Positions 7,737-16,964 of a DNA stretch of 64,000 bases are shown here, piece by piece (positions within the stretch are counted from its first letter, which is position 1; each line of letters opens with the position of its first letter). Made by a program: the position numbers and the translations under genes. Below the pieces are notes generated by a model. The model had not been told where the DNA came from. It saw nothing but the letters and a program-made list of their open reading frames with translations, and searched no databases. The DNA is taken from contig NZ_VFIE01000017.1 in assembly GCF_010119385.1 (NCBI RefSeq), positions 271,980 to 335,979 of the forward strand. The letters run 5' to 3'. This DNA is from Nesterenkonia haasae. Lineage in GTDB: Bacteria; Actinomycetota; Actinomycetes; Actinomycetales; Micrococcaceae.

Positions 7737-8234
7737 ATGCGCGTCCACATAGCCACCGACCACGCCGGTATGGAAGTTTCCGCGCACTTGGTCCAGCAAC
7801 TCACCGCCCAAGGTTATGAGGTCATCGACCACGGGCCCCGCGAATACGACGCCCAGGATGACTACCCAGGCTTCTGCCTGCGCGCAGCGGAGGCGGTCGC
7901 TGAGGACTGGAGACACCACGACGACGCCGCAGCACCGGACTCAGCCCCTGCGCTGGGTATTGTGCTCGGCGGCTCCGGCAACGGTGAGCAGATCGCTGCA
8001 AATAAGGTCACCGGAATCCGGGCAGCCTTAGCGTGGAACCGAGAGACGGCGAGATTGGCACGGGAACACAACAACGCCAATGTGGTCGGCATCGGCGGAC
8101 GGCAGCACAGTCTTGATGAGGCCGCCGGCATCGTAGAGGAATTCTTGACGGCGAGCTGGAGCGGCGACGAACGGCACTGCCGGCGCATCGGCAAGATCCG
8201 CCACTACGAAACCACCGGCGAAATCCTGGACTGA
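7737..8234 (+). CDS. rpiB: Ribose-5-phosphate isomerase B
   Basis: Interconverts ribose 5-phosphate and ribulose 5-phosphate in the pentose phosphate pathway. The 165-residue product starts MRVHIATDHAGMEVSAHL (the ATDHAG phosphate/active-site segment). It continues with GPREYDAQDDYPGFCLRAA and LGIVLGGSGNGEQIAANK, the RpiB anion-hole motif, and NVVGIGGRQH near the end. The ATG at 7737 with GAGAGGG seven bases before it is preferred over the in-frame ATG at 7692. It is followed after seven bases by the Nei-type glycosylase gene, an arrangement common in Micrococcales. Confidence 0.93.
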   Translation: MRVHIATDHAGMEVSAHLVQQLTAQGYEVIDHGPREYDAQDDYPGFCLRAAEAVAEDWRHHDDAAAPDSAPALGIVLGGSGNGEQIAANKVTGIRAALAWNRETARLAREHNNANVVGIGGRQHSLDEAAGIVEEFLTASWSGDERHCRRIGKIRHYETTGEILD

Positions 8235-8241
8235 GTCCGCT

Positions 8242-9183
8242 GTGCCCGAAGGTCACACTATTCACCGGCTCGCTGGGCGGATTCAAAAACTGTTTGTTGG
8301 TCAGACGTGGCAGGTCAGCTCGCCACAGGGCCGCTTTGCCGCCGGGGCCGCCCGCTTGACGGACCGGACACCCAATCGGGCTGAAGCCTGGGGCAAGCAC
8401 CTCATCGTGCACATCGACGCGGACATCTGGCAGGTGCACTTAGGGCTCTACGGGTCGTTCGGGTTCCGCGGCGACGACCACTTTGTCACAGCTGATGCGC
8501 TGGGGGAGGAGCGGCCTGTCTCACGGGTGGCCGCTCCGCAGTATGACGACGCCGGGTGGATCATTCCGGATGCTCCCAAGGGAGCTGTCCGAACCAGAAT
8601 TCACGTGCCCCACGGGTGGGCGGATCTGCGCGGTCCGGTCAAGTGCCGGCTGCTGAACCCCATGCAGTATGAGGTGCTGATGGGACGGCTCGGACCTGAC
8701 CCTTTGTGTCAGGCTGAAGGGAAGATCGATTCCCGCATGGTCGGCAGGTTTCAGAGCAACCTGGAACGACGCCGCATCAGCATTGCCGCTGCCCTCATGG
8801 ACCAGGGTGTGATCGCCGGGGTAGGTAACATCTACCGGGCAGAATCATTGTTTGTGGAACGCATCGACCCGGACCTTCCGTCACAGGAGCTCAATGCTGA
8901 GCAGATTCTCGCGCTGTGGACCACGATCAGCAAGCAGCTGCACACCGGTGTTCGCGAAGGCTCCATCCGCACTCTGCGGCCAGAGGATCCCGAGCTGGGA
9001 CTTCGCGGAGCGAACGTCCATGGTGACCCGCGGGGCCGGGCCCAGAATGCTGGCGCATCGGTACGCGGCCATTGGGTTTACCGGCACCAGGGCACACCGT
9101 GTCTGCGGTGTGGGCACACAATCCTCATGCGCGAACTGCAGGGACGTCGGCTCTACTGGTGCCCCGGCTGCCAAAAGAGGTAA
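8242..9183 (+). CDS. nei: Fpg/Nei-family DNA glycosylase/AP lyase
   Basis: Base-excision repair enzyme that removes oxidised bases and cleaves the abasic site. The mature N-terminus is PEGHTIHRLA, giving the catalytic Pro and Glu of the family; His in place of Pro at the fourth position is typical of actinobacterial Nei-type enzymes. Middle motifs include the H2TH region DQGVIAGVGNIYRAESLF (about residues 190-210). The C-terminus holds a zinc finger with two Cys pairs, CLRCGH and CPGCQKR. Length 313 aa is slightly longer than E. coli Nei. Start is GTG 8242, cotranscribed with rpiB. Whether it is the Nei1 or Nei2 subgroup was not resolved. Confidence 0.88.
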   Translation: MPEGHTIHRLAGRIQKLFVGQTWQVSSPQGRFAAGAARLTDRTPNRAEAWGKHLIVHIDADIWQVHLGLYGSFGFRGDDHFVTADALGEERPVSRVAAPQYDDAGWIIPDAPKGAVRTRIHVPHGWADLRGPVKCRLLNPMQYEVLMGRLGPDPLCQAEGKIDSRMVGRFQSNLERRRISIAAALMDQGVIAGVGNIYRAESLFVERIDPDLPSQELNAEQILALWTTISKQLHTGVREGSIRTLRPEDPELGLRGANVHGDPRGRAQNAGASVRGHWVYRHQGTPCLRCGHTILMRELQGRRLYWCPGCQKR

Positions 9184-9215
9184 CGGCGCCGTCGTCGTGG
9201 GCCACGGCTAGCGCG

Positions 9216-9221
9216 TAGAAT
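9216..9221 (+). promoter_or_regulatory. Candidate -10 element for thrS
   Basis: TAGAAT lies 45 bases before the thrS start codon, in the gap after the nei stop, and fits the actinobacterial -10 consensus TANNNT. No clear -35 hexamer is visible. No T-box or other leader structure is evident in the short leader. Confidence 0.3.
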
Positions 9222-9266
9222 CGCGTGGTCAGTGTTTTCCACCAACTGTAGGAGATTCGAAGACTC

Positions 9267-11273
9267 GTGTCCGAGCAGATCAGCATCACCCTCAATGGCG
9301 CACCTACGACCCTTGAGGCGGGCACTACAGGCAGCACCCTCTTCGAAGACTCACCCACAGTTGTGGTGATGAAGGTCGGCGGTGAGCTCTGGGATCTCTC
9401 CCGTGAGATACCCGACGGCGCTGCCATTGAGCCTGTCGAGATCTCAGCGGAGGACGGGCTCAACGTCCTGAGGCACTCCACCGCACACGTGATGGCTCAG
9501 GCAGTGCAGCAGCTCTTCCCCGGCTCAAAACTGGGAATCGGCCCCTATATCACCGATGGCTTCTACTTCGACTTCGATGTGGAGCACCCCTTTACGCCGG
9601 ATGATCTGAAGAAGATCGAAAAGTCGATGCAGAAGATTATCAACCAGACCCAGACTTTCGAGCGTGAGGTCGTCACGCTTGACGAAGCCAAAAGTCGAAT
9701 GGCTGATGAGCCGTACAAGCTGGAACTGCTGGGCGTGCGCGACGAGGCGGAAGAAGCCGCAGAAGGTGCCGCTATGGAAGTCGGCGGCGACACCATCACC
9801 CTCTACCACAACGTCGACAGACGCGGGGAGCGTGTCTGGACCGACCTCTGCCGTGGTCCCCACCTGCCGCATACCAAGCTGATCGCTAACGCGTACTCTG
9901 TCATGCGTGCGGCCGGCGCCTATTGGCGGGGCAAAGAGACCAACCCGCAGCTGCAGCGTCTCTACGGCACGGCCTGGCCCACCAAGGAAGACCTCAAGGC
10001 CTACAAAGAACGCCTAGCCGAGGCCGAACGACGCGACCATCGCCGGCTGGGTAAGGAGCTGGACCTCTTCAGCTTCCCCGATGACATCGGTTCAGGCCTC
10101 TCTGTGTGGCACCCCAACGGAGGCATTCTCCGCGGAGAGATGGAACAGCACGCTCGACGCCGCCACCTCGCGGCCGGGTACAGCTACGTCTATACCCCGC
10201 ACATCACCAAGCGAGACCTCTTCGAACGCTCCGGCCACATACCTACCTATGAAGAAGACATTTGGCCGCCCATCAGGATGGACGAGGAGCGCGACGAGGC
10301 AGGTAACGTCACGAAGCAGGGTCAGGAGTACTTCCTGAAGCCCATGAACTGCCCCATGCACATCCTGATCTACAAGGAACGCGGACGCAGCTACCGCGAC
10401 CTGCCGATGAAGCTCGCCGAAAACGGCACGGTATACCGCAATGAACGCTCCGGAGCGTTGCACGGGCTGACCAGGGTGCGCGGCTTCACCCAGGATGACG
10501 CCCACCTCTTCGTCACTGCAGACCAGCTCGAGGATGAAATCCAGGGTGTCGTTGAGTTCGTGATTTCTCTGTTGCGGGACTTTGGTCTGGAGAATTTTGA
10601 GCTGGAACTGTCCATGAAGGATGAGGAAAAGTCTAAGTGGATAGGTTCAGACGAGCACTGGGAGGCTGCGACGAACGCGCTGCGCAACGTCGGCCGAAAC
10701 TCAGGTCTAAAACTCACTGAAATTCCGGGTGAAGCGGCATTCTACGGTCCCAAGATCGACCTCAAAGTCACCGACGCCATCGGTCGAAAGTGGCAGTTGT
10801 CGACTGTGCAGGTCGACCTGAACCTTCCTGAGCGGTTCGAGATGGAGTACACCGCCGCAGACGGCACAAGGCAGCGCCCGATCATGATCCACCGGGCGCT
10901 CTTCGGCTCCATCGAACGTTTCGCTGCCATCCTCCTGGAGCACTACGCCGGAGCGTTCCCTGCCTGGCTTTCCCCGGTGCAGGTCCGCGGCGTTCCCGTG
11001 GCCGAGCCGTTCAATGACTACCTCGCTGATGTAGTGAATCAGCTGAAGCGTCTAGGCGTGCGCGCCGAGCTGGATGATAGTAGCGAACGCTTTCCCAAGA
11101 AGATCCGCACAGCATCGAAGGACAAGGTCCCGTTTGTGCTGATTGCCGGGGGAGACGACGCCGAGGCGGGTGCGGTCTCCTTCCGCTTCCGTGACGGCAG
11201 CCAGGAGAACCAAATCCCCATCGATGAGGCGATCGAGCGGATTGTGCGGGCGATCGAGAGCCGGGAAGCCTGA
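9267..11273 (+). CDS. thrS: Threonyl-tRNA synthetase
   Basis: Charges tRNA-Thr with threonine. The 668-residue protein has a TGS domain at the N-terminus ([18 protein letters not shown], residues 4-65). The second additional domain with editing motif [12 protein letters not shown] follows (about 75-85), then the class II core with [15 protein letters not shown] (motif 2 region and zinc-site Cys), [20 protein letters not shown], and motif 3 around [14 protein letters not shown]. The C-terminal anticodon-binding domain ends with [19 protein letters not shown]. Start is GTG 9267 with AGGAG about 12 bases upstream. It begins a run with the HIT and phosphatidyltransferase genes, an order conserved in Micrococcales. 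Confidence 0.97.
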   Translation: MSEQISITLNGAPTTLEAGTTGSTLFEDSPTVVVMKVGGELWDLSREIPDGAAIEPVEISAEDGLNVLRHSTAHVMAQAVQQLFPGSKLGIGPYITDGFYFDFDVEHPFTPDDLKKIEKSMQKIINQTQTFEREVVTLDEAKSRMADEPYKLELLGVRDEAEEAAEGAAMEVGGDTITLYHNVDRRGERVWTDLCRGPHLPHTKLIANAYSVMRAAGAYWRGKETNPQLQRLYGTAWPTKEDLKAYKERLAEAERRDHRRLGKELDLFSFPDDIGSGLSVWHPNGGILRGEMEQHARRRHLAAGYSYVYTPHITKRDLFERSGHIPTYEEDIWPPIRMDEERDEAGNVTKQGQEYFLKPMNCPMHILIYKERGRSYRDLPMKLAENGTVYRNERSGALHGLTRVRGFTQDDAHLFVTADQLEDEIQGVVEFVISLLRDFGLENFELELSMKDEEKSKWIGSDEHWEAATNALRNVGRNSGLKLTEIPGEAAFYGPKIDLKVTDAIGRKWQLSTVQVDLNLPERFEMEYTAADGTRQRPIMIHRALFGSIERFAAILLEHYAGAFPAWLSPVQVRGVPVAEPFNDYLADVVNQLKRLGVRAELDDSSERFPKKIRTASKDKVPFVLIAGGDDAEAGAVSFRFRDGSQENQIPIDEAIERIVRAIESREA

Positions 11274-11279
11274 ATCAGC

Positions 11280-11837
11280 GTGGCCGAGCCCCAGTACCAG
11301 GACGCATCAGAACTGGCCGGGGTGCCTGATGCCTTCCAACGGTTGTGGAACCCACACCGTGCTGCTTACCAGACGCGCGGTCAGGATCAGGTCACCCATG
11401 AAAACAACTGTCCCTTCTGTCAAGGGCCGCAGCGCAGTGATGAGCAGTCGCTGATCGTTCACCGTGGGGTCACCTGCTTCGTCCTGCTGAACCTCTACCC
11501 CTATAACCCCGGGCATCTGCTGGTCTGTCCCTACCGGCACATCCCTGACCTGACTGATCTGCAAGAACAGGAAGCCGGCGAATTCATCACCTTGGCGCAG
11601 ACCGCCATGGAGGTGCTTCGCCGAGTCGCCCAACCTGCCGGTTTTAACTTAGGGATCAATCAGGGCAAGGTGGGCGGCGCAGGTATCGCCGCCCACCTGC
11701 ATCAGCACATCGTTCCGCGATGGGGCGGGGACACGAACTTCTTGCCTATCGTGGCCCAAACGAAGAACCTCTCCGCCACCCTCGGAGAGACACGACGCCT
11801 GGTGGCTGAAGCCTGGGCGGAGGGAGCTGGCACCTGA
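11280..11837 (+). CDS. HIT-family nucleotide hydrolase/phosphorylase
   Basis: Probably acts on dinucleoside polyphosphates or nucleotide adducts. The 185-residue protein has the histidine triad HLHQHIVPRW (about 139-148), preceded by NQGKVGGAGIAAH, and the upstream strand VLLNLYPYNPGHLLVCPYRH. The N-terminus carries CPFCQ, a zinc-binding-like pair found in the AP4A-phosphorylase branch of actinobacteria. Start GTG 11280 lies seven bases after the thrS stop. Its stop overlaps the next start in a TGATG junction, indicating translational coupling. Confidence 0.9.
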   Translation: MAEPQYQDASELAGVPDAFQRLWNPHRAAYQTRGQDQVTHENNCPFCQGPQRSDEQSLIVHRGVTCFVLLNLYPYNPGHLLVCPYRHIPDLTDLQEQEAGEFITLAQTAMEVLRRVAQPAGFNLGINQGKVGGAGIAAHLHQHIVPRWGGDTNFLPIVAQTKNLSATLGETRRLVAEAWAEGAGT

Positions 11838-12436
11838 TGCTCCGGTACTTGCGTACGTTCTTCTCTGCCGTCTTCACCCCCCTTGCCCGGTTCTTGCTGA
11901 GATTGGGCCTGACGCCCAATGCGGTGACGGTGATCGGAACAGTGGGAGTGAGCCTTGGGGCCCTGATCTTCTATCCCTTGGGGCAGCTGTTCTGGGGCAC
12001 TGTGATTATCACGCTGTTCGTCTTCAGCGACCTTGTTGACGGCCTCATGGCACGGCTCGGAGATAAGAGGAGCGAAATCGGCGGATTCCTGGACTCCGTC
12101 TTCGACAGGATCCAGGACAGCGCCGTCTTCCTGGGTTTGATGCTGTGGTTTTTCGGCACCGGTGACGACTACTGGATCGGGGTGGCTGCCGGCATCTGCC
12201 TCATCCTCGGGCTGCTGGTTTCCTATATTCGAGCCCGAGCAGAATCTCTTGGCTATGACGCCAACACCGGAATCGCTGAACGACCCGAGCGGATGGTGCT
12301 GACCCTGGTCTTCACCGGATTCGTCGGTCTCGGCGTGCCACAGACAGCGCTTCTAGTCGTGCTGACGCTTCTTGCAGCCGCTTCTTTAGTCACCGTCATT
12401 CAACGGATCACGACGGTCGTCCGCCAGTCCCGCTAG
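11837..12436 (+). CDS. pgsA: CDP-alcohol phosphatidyltransferase, probably phosphatidylinositol phosphate synthase
   Basis: A membrane enzyme that transfers a phosphatidyl group from CDP-diacylglycerol to an alcohol, probably inositol phosphate in this lineage. The 199 residues include about six hydrophobic segments and the full signature D-x2-DG-x2-AR-x8-9-G-x3-D-x3-D, seen as DLVDGLMARLGDKRSEIGGF followed by LDSVFD (about 66-91). The position directly after the HIT gene matches the actinobacterial pgsA1 locus. In relatives I know, acyltransferase and mannosyltransferase genes of PIM synthesis follow; here an ArsR/SRPBCC pair and a peptidase occupy that place. The stop codon region overlaps the convergent SRPBCC gene by four bases. 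Confidence 0.85.
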   Translation: MLRYLRTFFSAVFTPLARFLLRLGLTPNAVTVIGTVGVSLGALIFYPLGQLFWGTVIITLFVFSDLVDGLMARLGDKRSEIGGFLDSVFDRIQDSAVFLGLMLWFFGTGDDYWIGVAAGICLILGLLVSYIRARAESLGYDANTGIAERPERMVLTLVFTGFVGLGVPQTALLVVLTLLAAASLVTVIQRITTVVRQSR

Positions 12437-12918
12437 GCGCCCGCGGTGGTCATAGGCTTACCGGTTTCTAGCAGCGTCTTGAGGCTGGAGAGCTCCCATG
12501 GCCACCCACCGCCGCCATTTTCAACATTTCCGTTGCCCGCAACGTCCTTAGCGGTGCCCGGTGACTGCGGAAGTTCGTGTGTCAAGGTCACCCGGGTCAG
12601 GCCCGAGGGTCCTTCGACGATCTCGTAGGTGAGCCGGCTCGGCGGCTCGTCATGCCAGACGGCTGACCAATCCAAGACCAGCTTGTTCGGCGGATCGGCC
12701 TCCACCACTGTCCCGGTAACCGCCACCTCGCCCATGCCCATCTTCTTCATCACATCAGTGGTCAGATGACGCAAAGCCCCGCCGGGCACGAGATCAATCT
12801 CGATGTCGCCGCCGTATCCGTATTGGTTGCTGTACTCGGAGGAGGTCAGGGCTGCCCAGACCTTCTCCGCGGGGGCATCGATGTAGATGCCGTGGACCTG
12901 TGTGCTCAGATCATTCAT
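12433..12918 (-). CDS. SRPBCC/AHSA1-domain protein
   Basis: A helix-grip lipid- or ligand-binding fold of about 161 residues, START/Bet v1-like. Characteristic parts are the N-terminal strand VHGIYIDAPAEKVWAALTSSEY, the middle VTGTVVEADPPNKLVLDW, and LTYEIVEGPSGLTRVTLTHEL. The last helix contains GGGGWPWELSSLKTLLETG. Members of this group are often encoded downstream of an ArsR regulator, as here: the start at 12918 overlaps the regulator's stop by eight bases. The substrate is unknown. The protein may be a ligand-binding or stress protein controlled by its partner. Confidence 0.85.
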   Translation of the reverse strand: MNDLSTQVHGIYIDAPAEKVWAALTSSEYSNQYGYGGDIEIDLVPGGALRHLTTDVMKKMGMGEVAVTGTVVEADPPNKLVLDWSAVWHDEPPSRLTYEIVEGPSGLTRVTLTHELPQSPGTAKDVAGNGNVENGGGGWPWELSSLKTLLETGKPMTTAGA

Positions 12919-13246
12919 GGTGATTCTCTGCTCTCTGTTTCAGATTCGTGAGTGCCCGCACCTGAGACTCGGTGTACTTGTCGATCCACCTGTCGTAGAT
13001 CACACGGATGGGTACGGGGTTGAGGTAGTGCAGCTTCTGGCGTCCTTGTTTGCGAACAATCACGAGATCGGCGGCTTCGAGAACCTTCAGATGTTTTGAG
13101 ACACCGAAACGTGACATATCTGTGTGGCCTGCCACGATCTCCTCCAAGGCGCCCAGAGACTGGCCGCTCTGTTCGTGCAGGGCGTCCAGCATGAGACGGC
13201 GGGTGCTGTCTGCTAGAGCCTTGAAGACGAGATCCTGATCGGTCAC
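12911..13246 (-). CDS. ArsR-family winged-helix repressor
   Basis: A small DNA-binding repressor of 111 residues. The winged helix is visible as FKALADSTRRLMLDALHE, then the recognition segment MSRFGVSKHLKVLEAADLV, and the wing IVRKQGRQKLHYLNPVPI. There is no CVC metal site, so the inducer is probably not arsenic or cadmium. The subgroup that precedes AHSA1 proteins usually senses something else. Two GTG starts are possible, 13252 and 13246. I prefer 13246 because the promoter predicts a transcript starting there, giving a leaderless mRNA with no ribosome site. Its operator lies in the promoter spacer, implying autorepression. Confidence 0.85.
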   Translation of the reverse strand: MTDQDLVFKALADSTRRLMLDALHEQSGQSLGALEEIVAGHTDMSRFGVSKHLKVLEAADLVIVRKQGRQKLHYLNPVPIRVIYDRWIDKYTESQVRALTNLKQRAENHHE

Positions 13247-13252
13247 AATCAC

Positions 13253-13282
13253 ACAATAGGTGACTATTTAGTCACGTGTCAA
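13253..13282 (-). promoter_or_regulatory. ArsR promoter with a 16-bp palindromic operator in the spacer
   Basis: On the minus strand: -35 TTGACA (13277-13282), an 18-base spacer, and -10 TATTGT (13253-13258). The spacer contains the inverted repeat GTGACTAAATAGTCAC (13260-13275), with seven-base arms around a two-base centre. A repressor bound there would block RNA polymerase. The predicted transcription start is near 13246, at a GTG codon. Confidence 0.6.
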
Positions 13283-13319
13283 GAGGTGGGTATCCAACAC
13301 TACTCAGCGCATCTGCGGC

Positions 13320-15359
13320 TCATCGAGAGTCTCCCGGGCGAGGAGCAACGGCCTCCGGAGCCAAAGTCCGTAGGAGCGGTTCGGGATCGGGATCCCGGCC
13401 CAGCGCTGCGCGGAAGGAGTCAAGCGGATCACGAGTATTGCCTCGGGCGAGTAGTTCATGGCGGAAATGGGCGCCCCTCTGGGCCAGGGCGGCGTCGTCG
13501 GTGAGAACCTCTCGGAACCACTCATTGGCATCCTCAGCCAACACCTCAGCCCACAAATACGAGTAGTACCCTGCGGCATAACCTGCACTGGCAAAGATAT
13601 GTTTGAAGCAGCCGCCGTGATAGCGCGCAGGCACCAGCGGCAGGTCGAGACCCCAGTTGGCCACCACGCGCTGCTCAAATCCTTGGGGATCTTCAGCGGC
13701 TGTCTCAGCCTCAGCGGGGGAGAGCGTGTGCCAGGCGAGATCGATCACCACGGCCGACACATGCTCTGCGGTGGAAGTGCCCTTGCCCCAGAGCTGATCC
13801 TCTGACGGCACTGTCCCGGCAGGCACCGGGTCACGATAGAGCTCCTGAAAGACCTCGTTGACCTGCGAGGGAAACTCCACGTTGTCTCGGGGAACGGCAG
13901 TCCCGGAGAGCTGTGGAAACTCAGCGACGGCCAAGAGTGCGTGCAGCGCGTGTCCGAACTCGTGAAAGAGAGTGCGCTGCTCCCCCTTACTCAGCATTGT
14001 CTGCTCGCCTACCGCCGGTGGGGCGACGTTCATGTTATTCGTCACAACAGCATGCGAGCCCGCAAGCGAGGACGGAACGGAGAAGCCGTTCATCCAGGCA
14101 CCGCCCGATTTGGTGGATCGGGAGTAGACATCAAGCAGGAAGAGGCCGAGTCCAGAACCTGGCGTTGTGGCTTCACCGTCGAACACCTCGAAGCTGCGGG
14201 CACCTGCAACGTACCCAGGCAGATCATCTCGTTCCACCACAGTGATGCCATAAGTGCGGCGAGCGGCGTCGAAAAGCCGGTGCAGCGCATCATCCAGAGA
14301 AAGGTCAGCAGAGGCTGTGCCGTCGTGCTGCCTCTGGCGAACTTGTTCGATCCCGAACGTCACATCCCAGGGTTCGGGCTCGTACCCCAAATACTCAGCG
14401 ATACGCCGGGCTTCCTTCTCGGCACGGTCCGTGGCCTCCGCGGCAATTCGGCGCAGCATAGACTCCACAGCGTTACGACTCGGTGCGGTACGCAGCGGCA
14501 GTACGGATTCCATAAAATTCTCATATCCCAATAACCTGGCCTTCCGGGCGCGCAGCACCGCGATCCGGCTGCCGATTTGCCGGGTGGTCCGACCGTCGGC
14601 ACCAGCCAGCGAACCGCGACCCACGGAGGCTTGGTGCACCTTTCTGCGCGTGGCGCGATGCCTCAGGGAGCTCAAGACCGGCTGTTGGGCCGGCATGGTG
14701 AGGTGCAGGAGATACCCGGAATCGTGACCTGCCTGCAGAGCTGCTGTGCGCGCTGCGGAAATTTTGCTCGCACTGAGGCCAGTGAGCTCCTCAGCCGACT
14801 CGATGAAGACCGCAGACTGCGCGGCCTCGTGGACCTGGAGGCGCGAATACGCGGTTTCCTCTTGTGCTAATTGCTGGTTGAGGGCCTTAAGCTGCTGCTG
14901 GTCTGCATCGCTGAGATCTGCACCGGCCACTGTGGATTTCAGGATGAGCTGATCCAGGAACCACCTCTGCTCCGCAGTCGACTCCTCCTGACCGGAAGCG
15001 ATACGTTCTTGGAGCTGCCGGAAACGGGCGAACAGTCCGGGATGCAGAGTGAGCCAGTCTGTATGAGCGGCTATCATCGGTGCGGCCTCGGTGCGTACCT
15101 GTTGTCGCGCCTCGGTACCGTCGGCGGCGACCACGACGCCGAAGGCACGCTGCAATCGGTCTAGTTCTTTGCCGGAGAGCGCAAAGGCGCGCAGAACATT
15201 GCTCACGGTGGCCGGCTCAGCCGTAGCGGCGATCTCCTCCACCCGGGTTCTCTGGGCTTCTATGGCGGCTTCACGCGCGGGGGCCCAGGCGGCGTCGTCG
15301 ACCGTGGTCATATCCGGATAGTCATAATCCAGCGTCCGCGTCCAAGGTGTCTCTGCCAC
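13320..15359 (-). CDS. M3-family zinc metallopeptidase (peptidyl-dipeptidase Dcp / oligopeptidase A type)
   Basis: Degrades short peptides in the cytoplasm. The 679-residue protein shows the M3 zinc motif [11 protein letters not shown] with its preceding GEQRTLF and the third ligand in FPSQVNEVF. The family's C-terminal segment follows ([11 protein letters not shown] then [19 protein letters not shown]). The size and the all-helical N-terminal half fit Dcp/OpdA. No signal peptide is present. The start at 15359 faces yebC divergently across 81 bases that contain a perfect palindrome. It is a single-gene unit. Distinguishing Dcp from PrlC by eye is not reliable. Confidence 0.9.
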   Translation of the reverse strand: MAETPWTRTLDYDYPDMTTVDDAAWAPAREAAIEAQRTRVEEIAATAEPATVSNVLRAFALSGKELDRLQRAFGVVVAADGTEARQQVRTEAAPMIAAHTDWLTLHPGLFARFRQLQERIASGQEESTAEQRWFLDQLILKSTVAGADLSDADQQQLKALNQQLAQEETAYSRLQVHEAAQSAVFIESAEELTGLSASKISAARTAALQAGHDSGYLLHLTMPAQQPVLSSLRHRATRRKVHQASVGRGSLAGADGRTTRQIGSRIAVLRARKARLLGYENFMESVLPLRTAPSRNAVESMLRRIAAEATDRAEKEARRIAEYLGYEPEPWDVTFGIEQVRQRQHDGTASADLSLDDALHRLFDAARRTYGITVVERDDLPGYVAGARSFEVFDGEATTPGSGLGLFLLDVYSRSTKSGGAWMNGFSVPSSLAGSHAVVTNNMNVAPPAVGEQTMLSKGEQRTLFHEFGHALHALLAVAEFPQLSGTAVPRDNVEFPSQVNEVFQELYRDPVPAGTVPSEDQLWGKGTSTAEHVSAVVIDLAWHTLSPAEAETAAEDPQGFEQRVVANWGLDLPLVPARYHGGCFKHIFASAGYAAGYYSYLWAEVLAEDANEWFREVLTDDAALAQRGAHFRHELLARGNTRDPLDSFRAALGRDPDPEPLLRTLAPEAVAPRPGDSR

Positions 15360-15378
15360 AGCATCTCCTTCGTTACGA

Positions 15379-15399
15379 GTAGTCTGGAAATCAGACTAC
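15379..15399. promoter_or_regulatory. Perfect palindrome carrying divergent -10-like hexamers
   Basis: GTAGTCTG-GAAAT-CAGACTAC has eight-base arms around a five-base centre, midway between the M3 peptidase (minus) and yebC (plus). Each arm contains TAGTCT, a plausible -10 element, one reading toward each gene. It could be a back-to-back promoter, a repressor site, or a hairpin in the leader. Confidence 0.4.
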
Positions 15400-15440
15400 C
15401 GAAACGTTGCCTGTTGCAACCAAAATGCACGAGGAGAACT

Positions 15441-16202
15441 ATGGCCGGTCACTCCAAATGGGCCAATACCAAACATCGCAAAGCCGCAGTAGATGCTAAG
15501 CGCGCAAAGATCAACGGCAGGTACATCAAGCACATCGAAGTTGCTGCACGTAATGGGGGCCCGGACGTTGAGGGAAATCCCGCCCTGGCGCTGGCTGTTC
15601 AGAAAGCCAAGAAAGAGTCGGTGCCCAATGACAACATTGATCGAGCGATCAAGCGCGGTGCTGGGCTGACAGGTGACGCTGTCGAATACGAAGAGATCAC
15701 CTATGAGGTCCGCGGTCCAGCAGGTTCTGCGCTGCTGGTGGAATGCCTCACCGATAACCGCAACCGTGCCGCCGCCGATGTGCGTACCGCAGTCACCCGT
15801 TCCGGGGGGACGGTCGCAGATCCCGGCTCGGTGGCTTATATGTTCCAGCGCAAGGGTGTGGTCACGGTGCCCACCGCCGACGGGGTGACGGAGGATGACC
15901 TCCTCGCAGCCGTTCTGGAGGCAGGCGTGGAAGAGGTGCTGGAACGTGAGGAGCACTTCGAGGTGCACTCTGAGCCCACCGACCTGCAAGAGGTGGTCAA
16001 GGGGCTCGACGACGCCGGCATTCGGTATGACTCCGATGATGTTGCCTTTGTGTCAGAGATGAAGATTGACCTGGAGCTCGATGACGCCAAGAAGTTCATC
16101 CGACTCCACGATGCCTTAGATGATCTGGACGATGTGCAGAGCATCCACACCAATGCTGACCTGAGCTCCGAGACACTCGCTGCTCTTGAGGCCGAGACCT
16201 AG
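15441..16202 (+). CDS. yebC: YebC/PmpR-family DNA-binding/translation-associated protein
   Basis: A 253-residue protein of the universally conserved YebC (TACO1) family. Members are described as transcriptional regulators or as factors helping ribosomes through difficult sequences. It begins with the family signature [20 protein letters not shown], followed by [21 protein letters not shown], the Asp-rich middle [20 protein letters not shown] and a conserved acidic C-terminal domain. Start ATG 15441 has GAGGAG upstream; the in-frame codons before it (15414) are not conserved. It heads the ruvC-ruvA-ruvB block, the usual position. Confidence 0.95.
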   Translation: MAGHSKWANTKHRKAAVDAKRAKINGRYIKHIEVAARNGGPDVEGNPALALAVQKAKKESVPNDNIDRAIKRGAGLTGDAVEYEEITYEVRGPAGSALLVECLTDNRNRAAADVRTAVTRSGGTVADPGSVAYMFQRKGVVTVPTADGVTEDDLLAAVLEAGVEEVLEREEHFEVHSEPTDLQEVVKGLDDAGIRYDSDDVAFVSEMKIDLELDDAKKFIRLHDALDDLDDVQSIHTNADLSSETLAALEAET

Positions 16203-16254
16203 GAGCAGAATAATCGCAGTCCAACGCGTAGCCTCCACTGCTGGAACGTCCCAT

Positions 16255-16881
16255 GTGGCCCAGCGGATCATGGGCGTTGATCCAGGTCTGACCCGCTGCG
16301 GGTTCGCCGTGGTCGAGATGCAGCCCAACCGGTCGGGCGAGTCTCTGCATGTGGAGGTCAAAGGCACCAACAGCGCCGAGGACCTGGCAGTCCGGATACT
16401 GGAGATCCAGCGGGCGGCTGAGACCCTGCTGGACCGATTCGCTCCGGATGTGCTTGCCATCGAACGCGTATTCGCCTCTTCCAACGCCCCGACGGCGATC
16501 GCCACAGCCCAGGCTTCTGGTGTGGTGATCGCTGCTGCGGCCGCCCGGGGGATTCCGGTAGCTTGGCATACGCCCTCAGAGGTGAAAGCCGCGGTCACTT
16601 CCGACGGCCGAGCGGAGAAAGGCGCGGTGGCCAGAATGGTGCAAAAAATCCTCAGTCTTCCGGGGCTTCCCAAGCCCGTAGACGCTACCGATGCCTACGC
16701 TGTCGCGATCTGCCACGGGTGGCGTTCCGGAGTGGGCGCGAAATACAGCATGACCGCAACAACCCAGACCCACCAGGGGTCACGTACTGCACTGCAGAAG
16801 GCGGCAGCAAACAACGCAGGAGCTCTCACTGCCGCGCAACGCGCCTGGCAGGAAGCCGAGCGGCGCGCCACGCGGCGCTGA
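16255..16881 (+). CDS. ruvC: Holliday junction resolvase RuvC
   Basis: Cuts Holliday junctions symmetrically as part of the RuvABC resolvasome. RNase H-fold residues are visible: IMGVDPGLTRCGFAVV (first catalytic Asp), then VLAIERVFASSNAPTAI (Glu), and later VDATDAYAVAICHGW (the Asp pair). The GTG at 16255 is preferred because it gives the standard spacing to GVDPG; the frame is open back to a TTG at 16186 overlapping yebC. A C-terminal tail of about 50 residues after the catalytic core is Ala/Gln-rich and longer than in E. coli RuvC. Confidence 0.93.
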   Translation: MAQRIMGVDPGLTRCGFAVVEMQPNRSGESLHVEVKGTNSAEDLAVRILEIQRAAETLLDRFAPDVLAIERVFASSNAPTAIATAQASGVVIAAAAARGIPVAWHTPSEVKAAVTSDGRAEKGAVARMVQKILSLPGLPKPVDATDAYAVAICHGWRSGVGAKYSMTATTQTHQGSRTALQKAAANNAGALTAAQRAWQEAERRATRR

Positions 16882-16964
16882 TTCACCCTGCGATGGGTAA
16901 GGAACCGATATCCTAATCGAAGATAGTTTCTATTCCGCAGCGTCCGATTCACATGAGGTGACCG

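Noticed and set aside
9184-9266. T-box leader before thrS
   Set aside because: The leader is only about 80 bases with no specifier stem or T-box sequence.
16900-16945. Possible SOS (LexA) box before ruvA
   Set aside because: GAAGATAGTTTC is only a loose match to GAAC-N4-GTTC; the half-sites are not intact.
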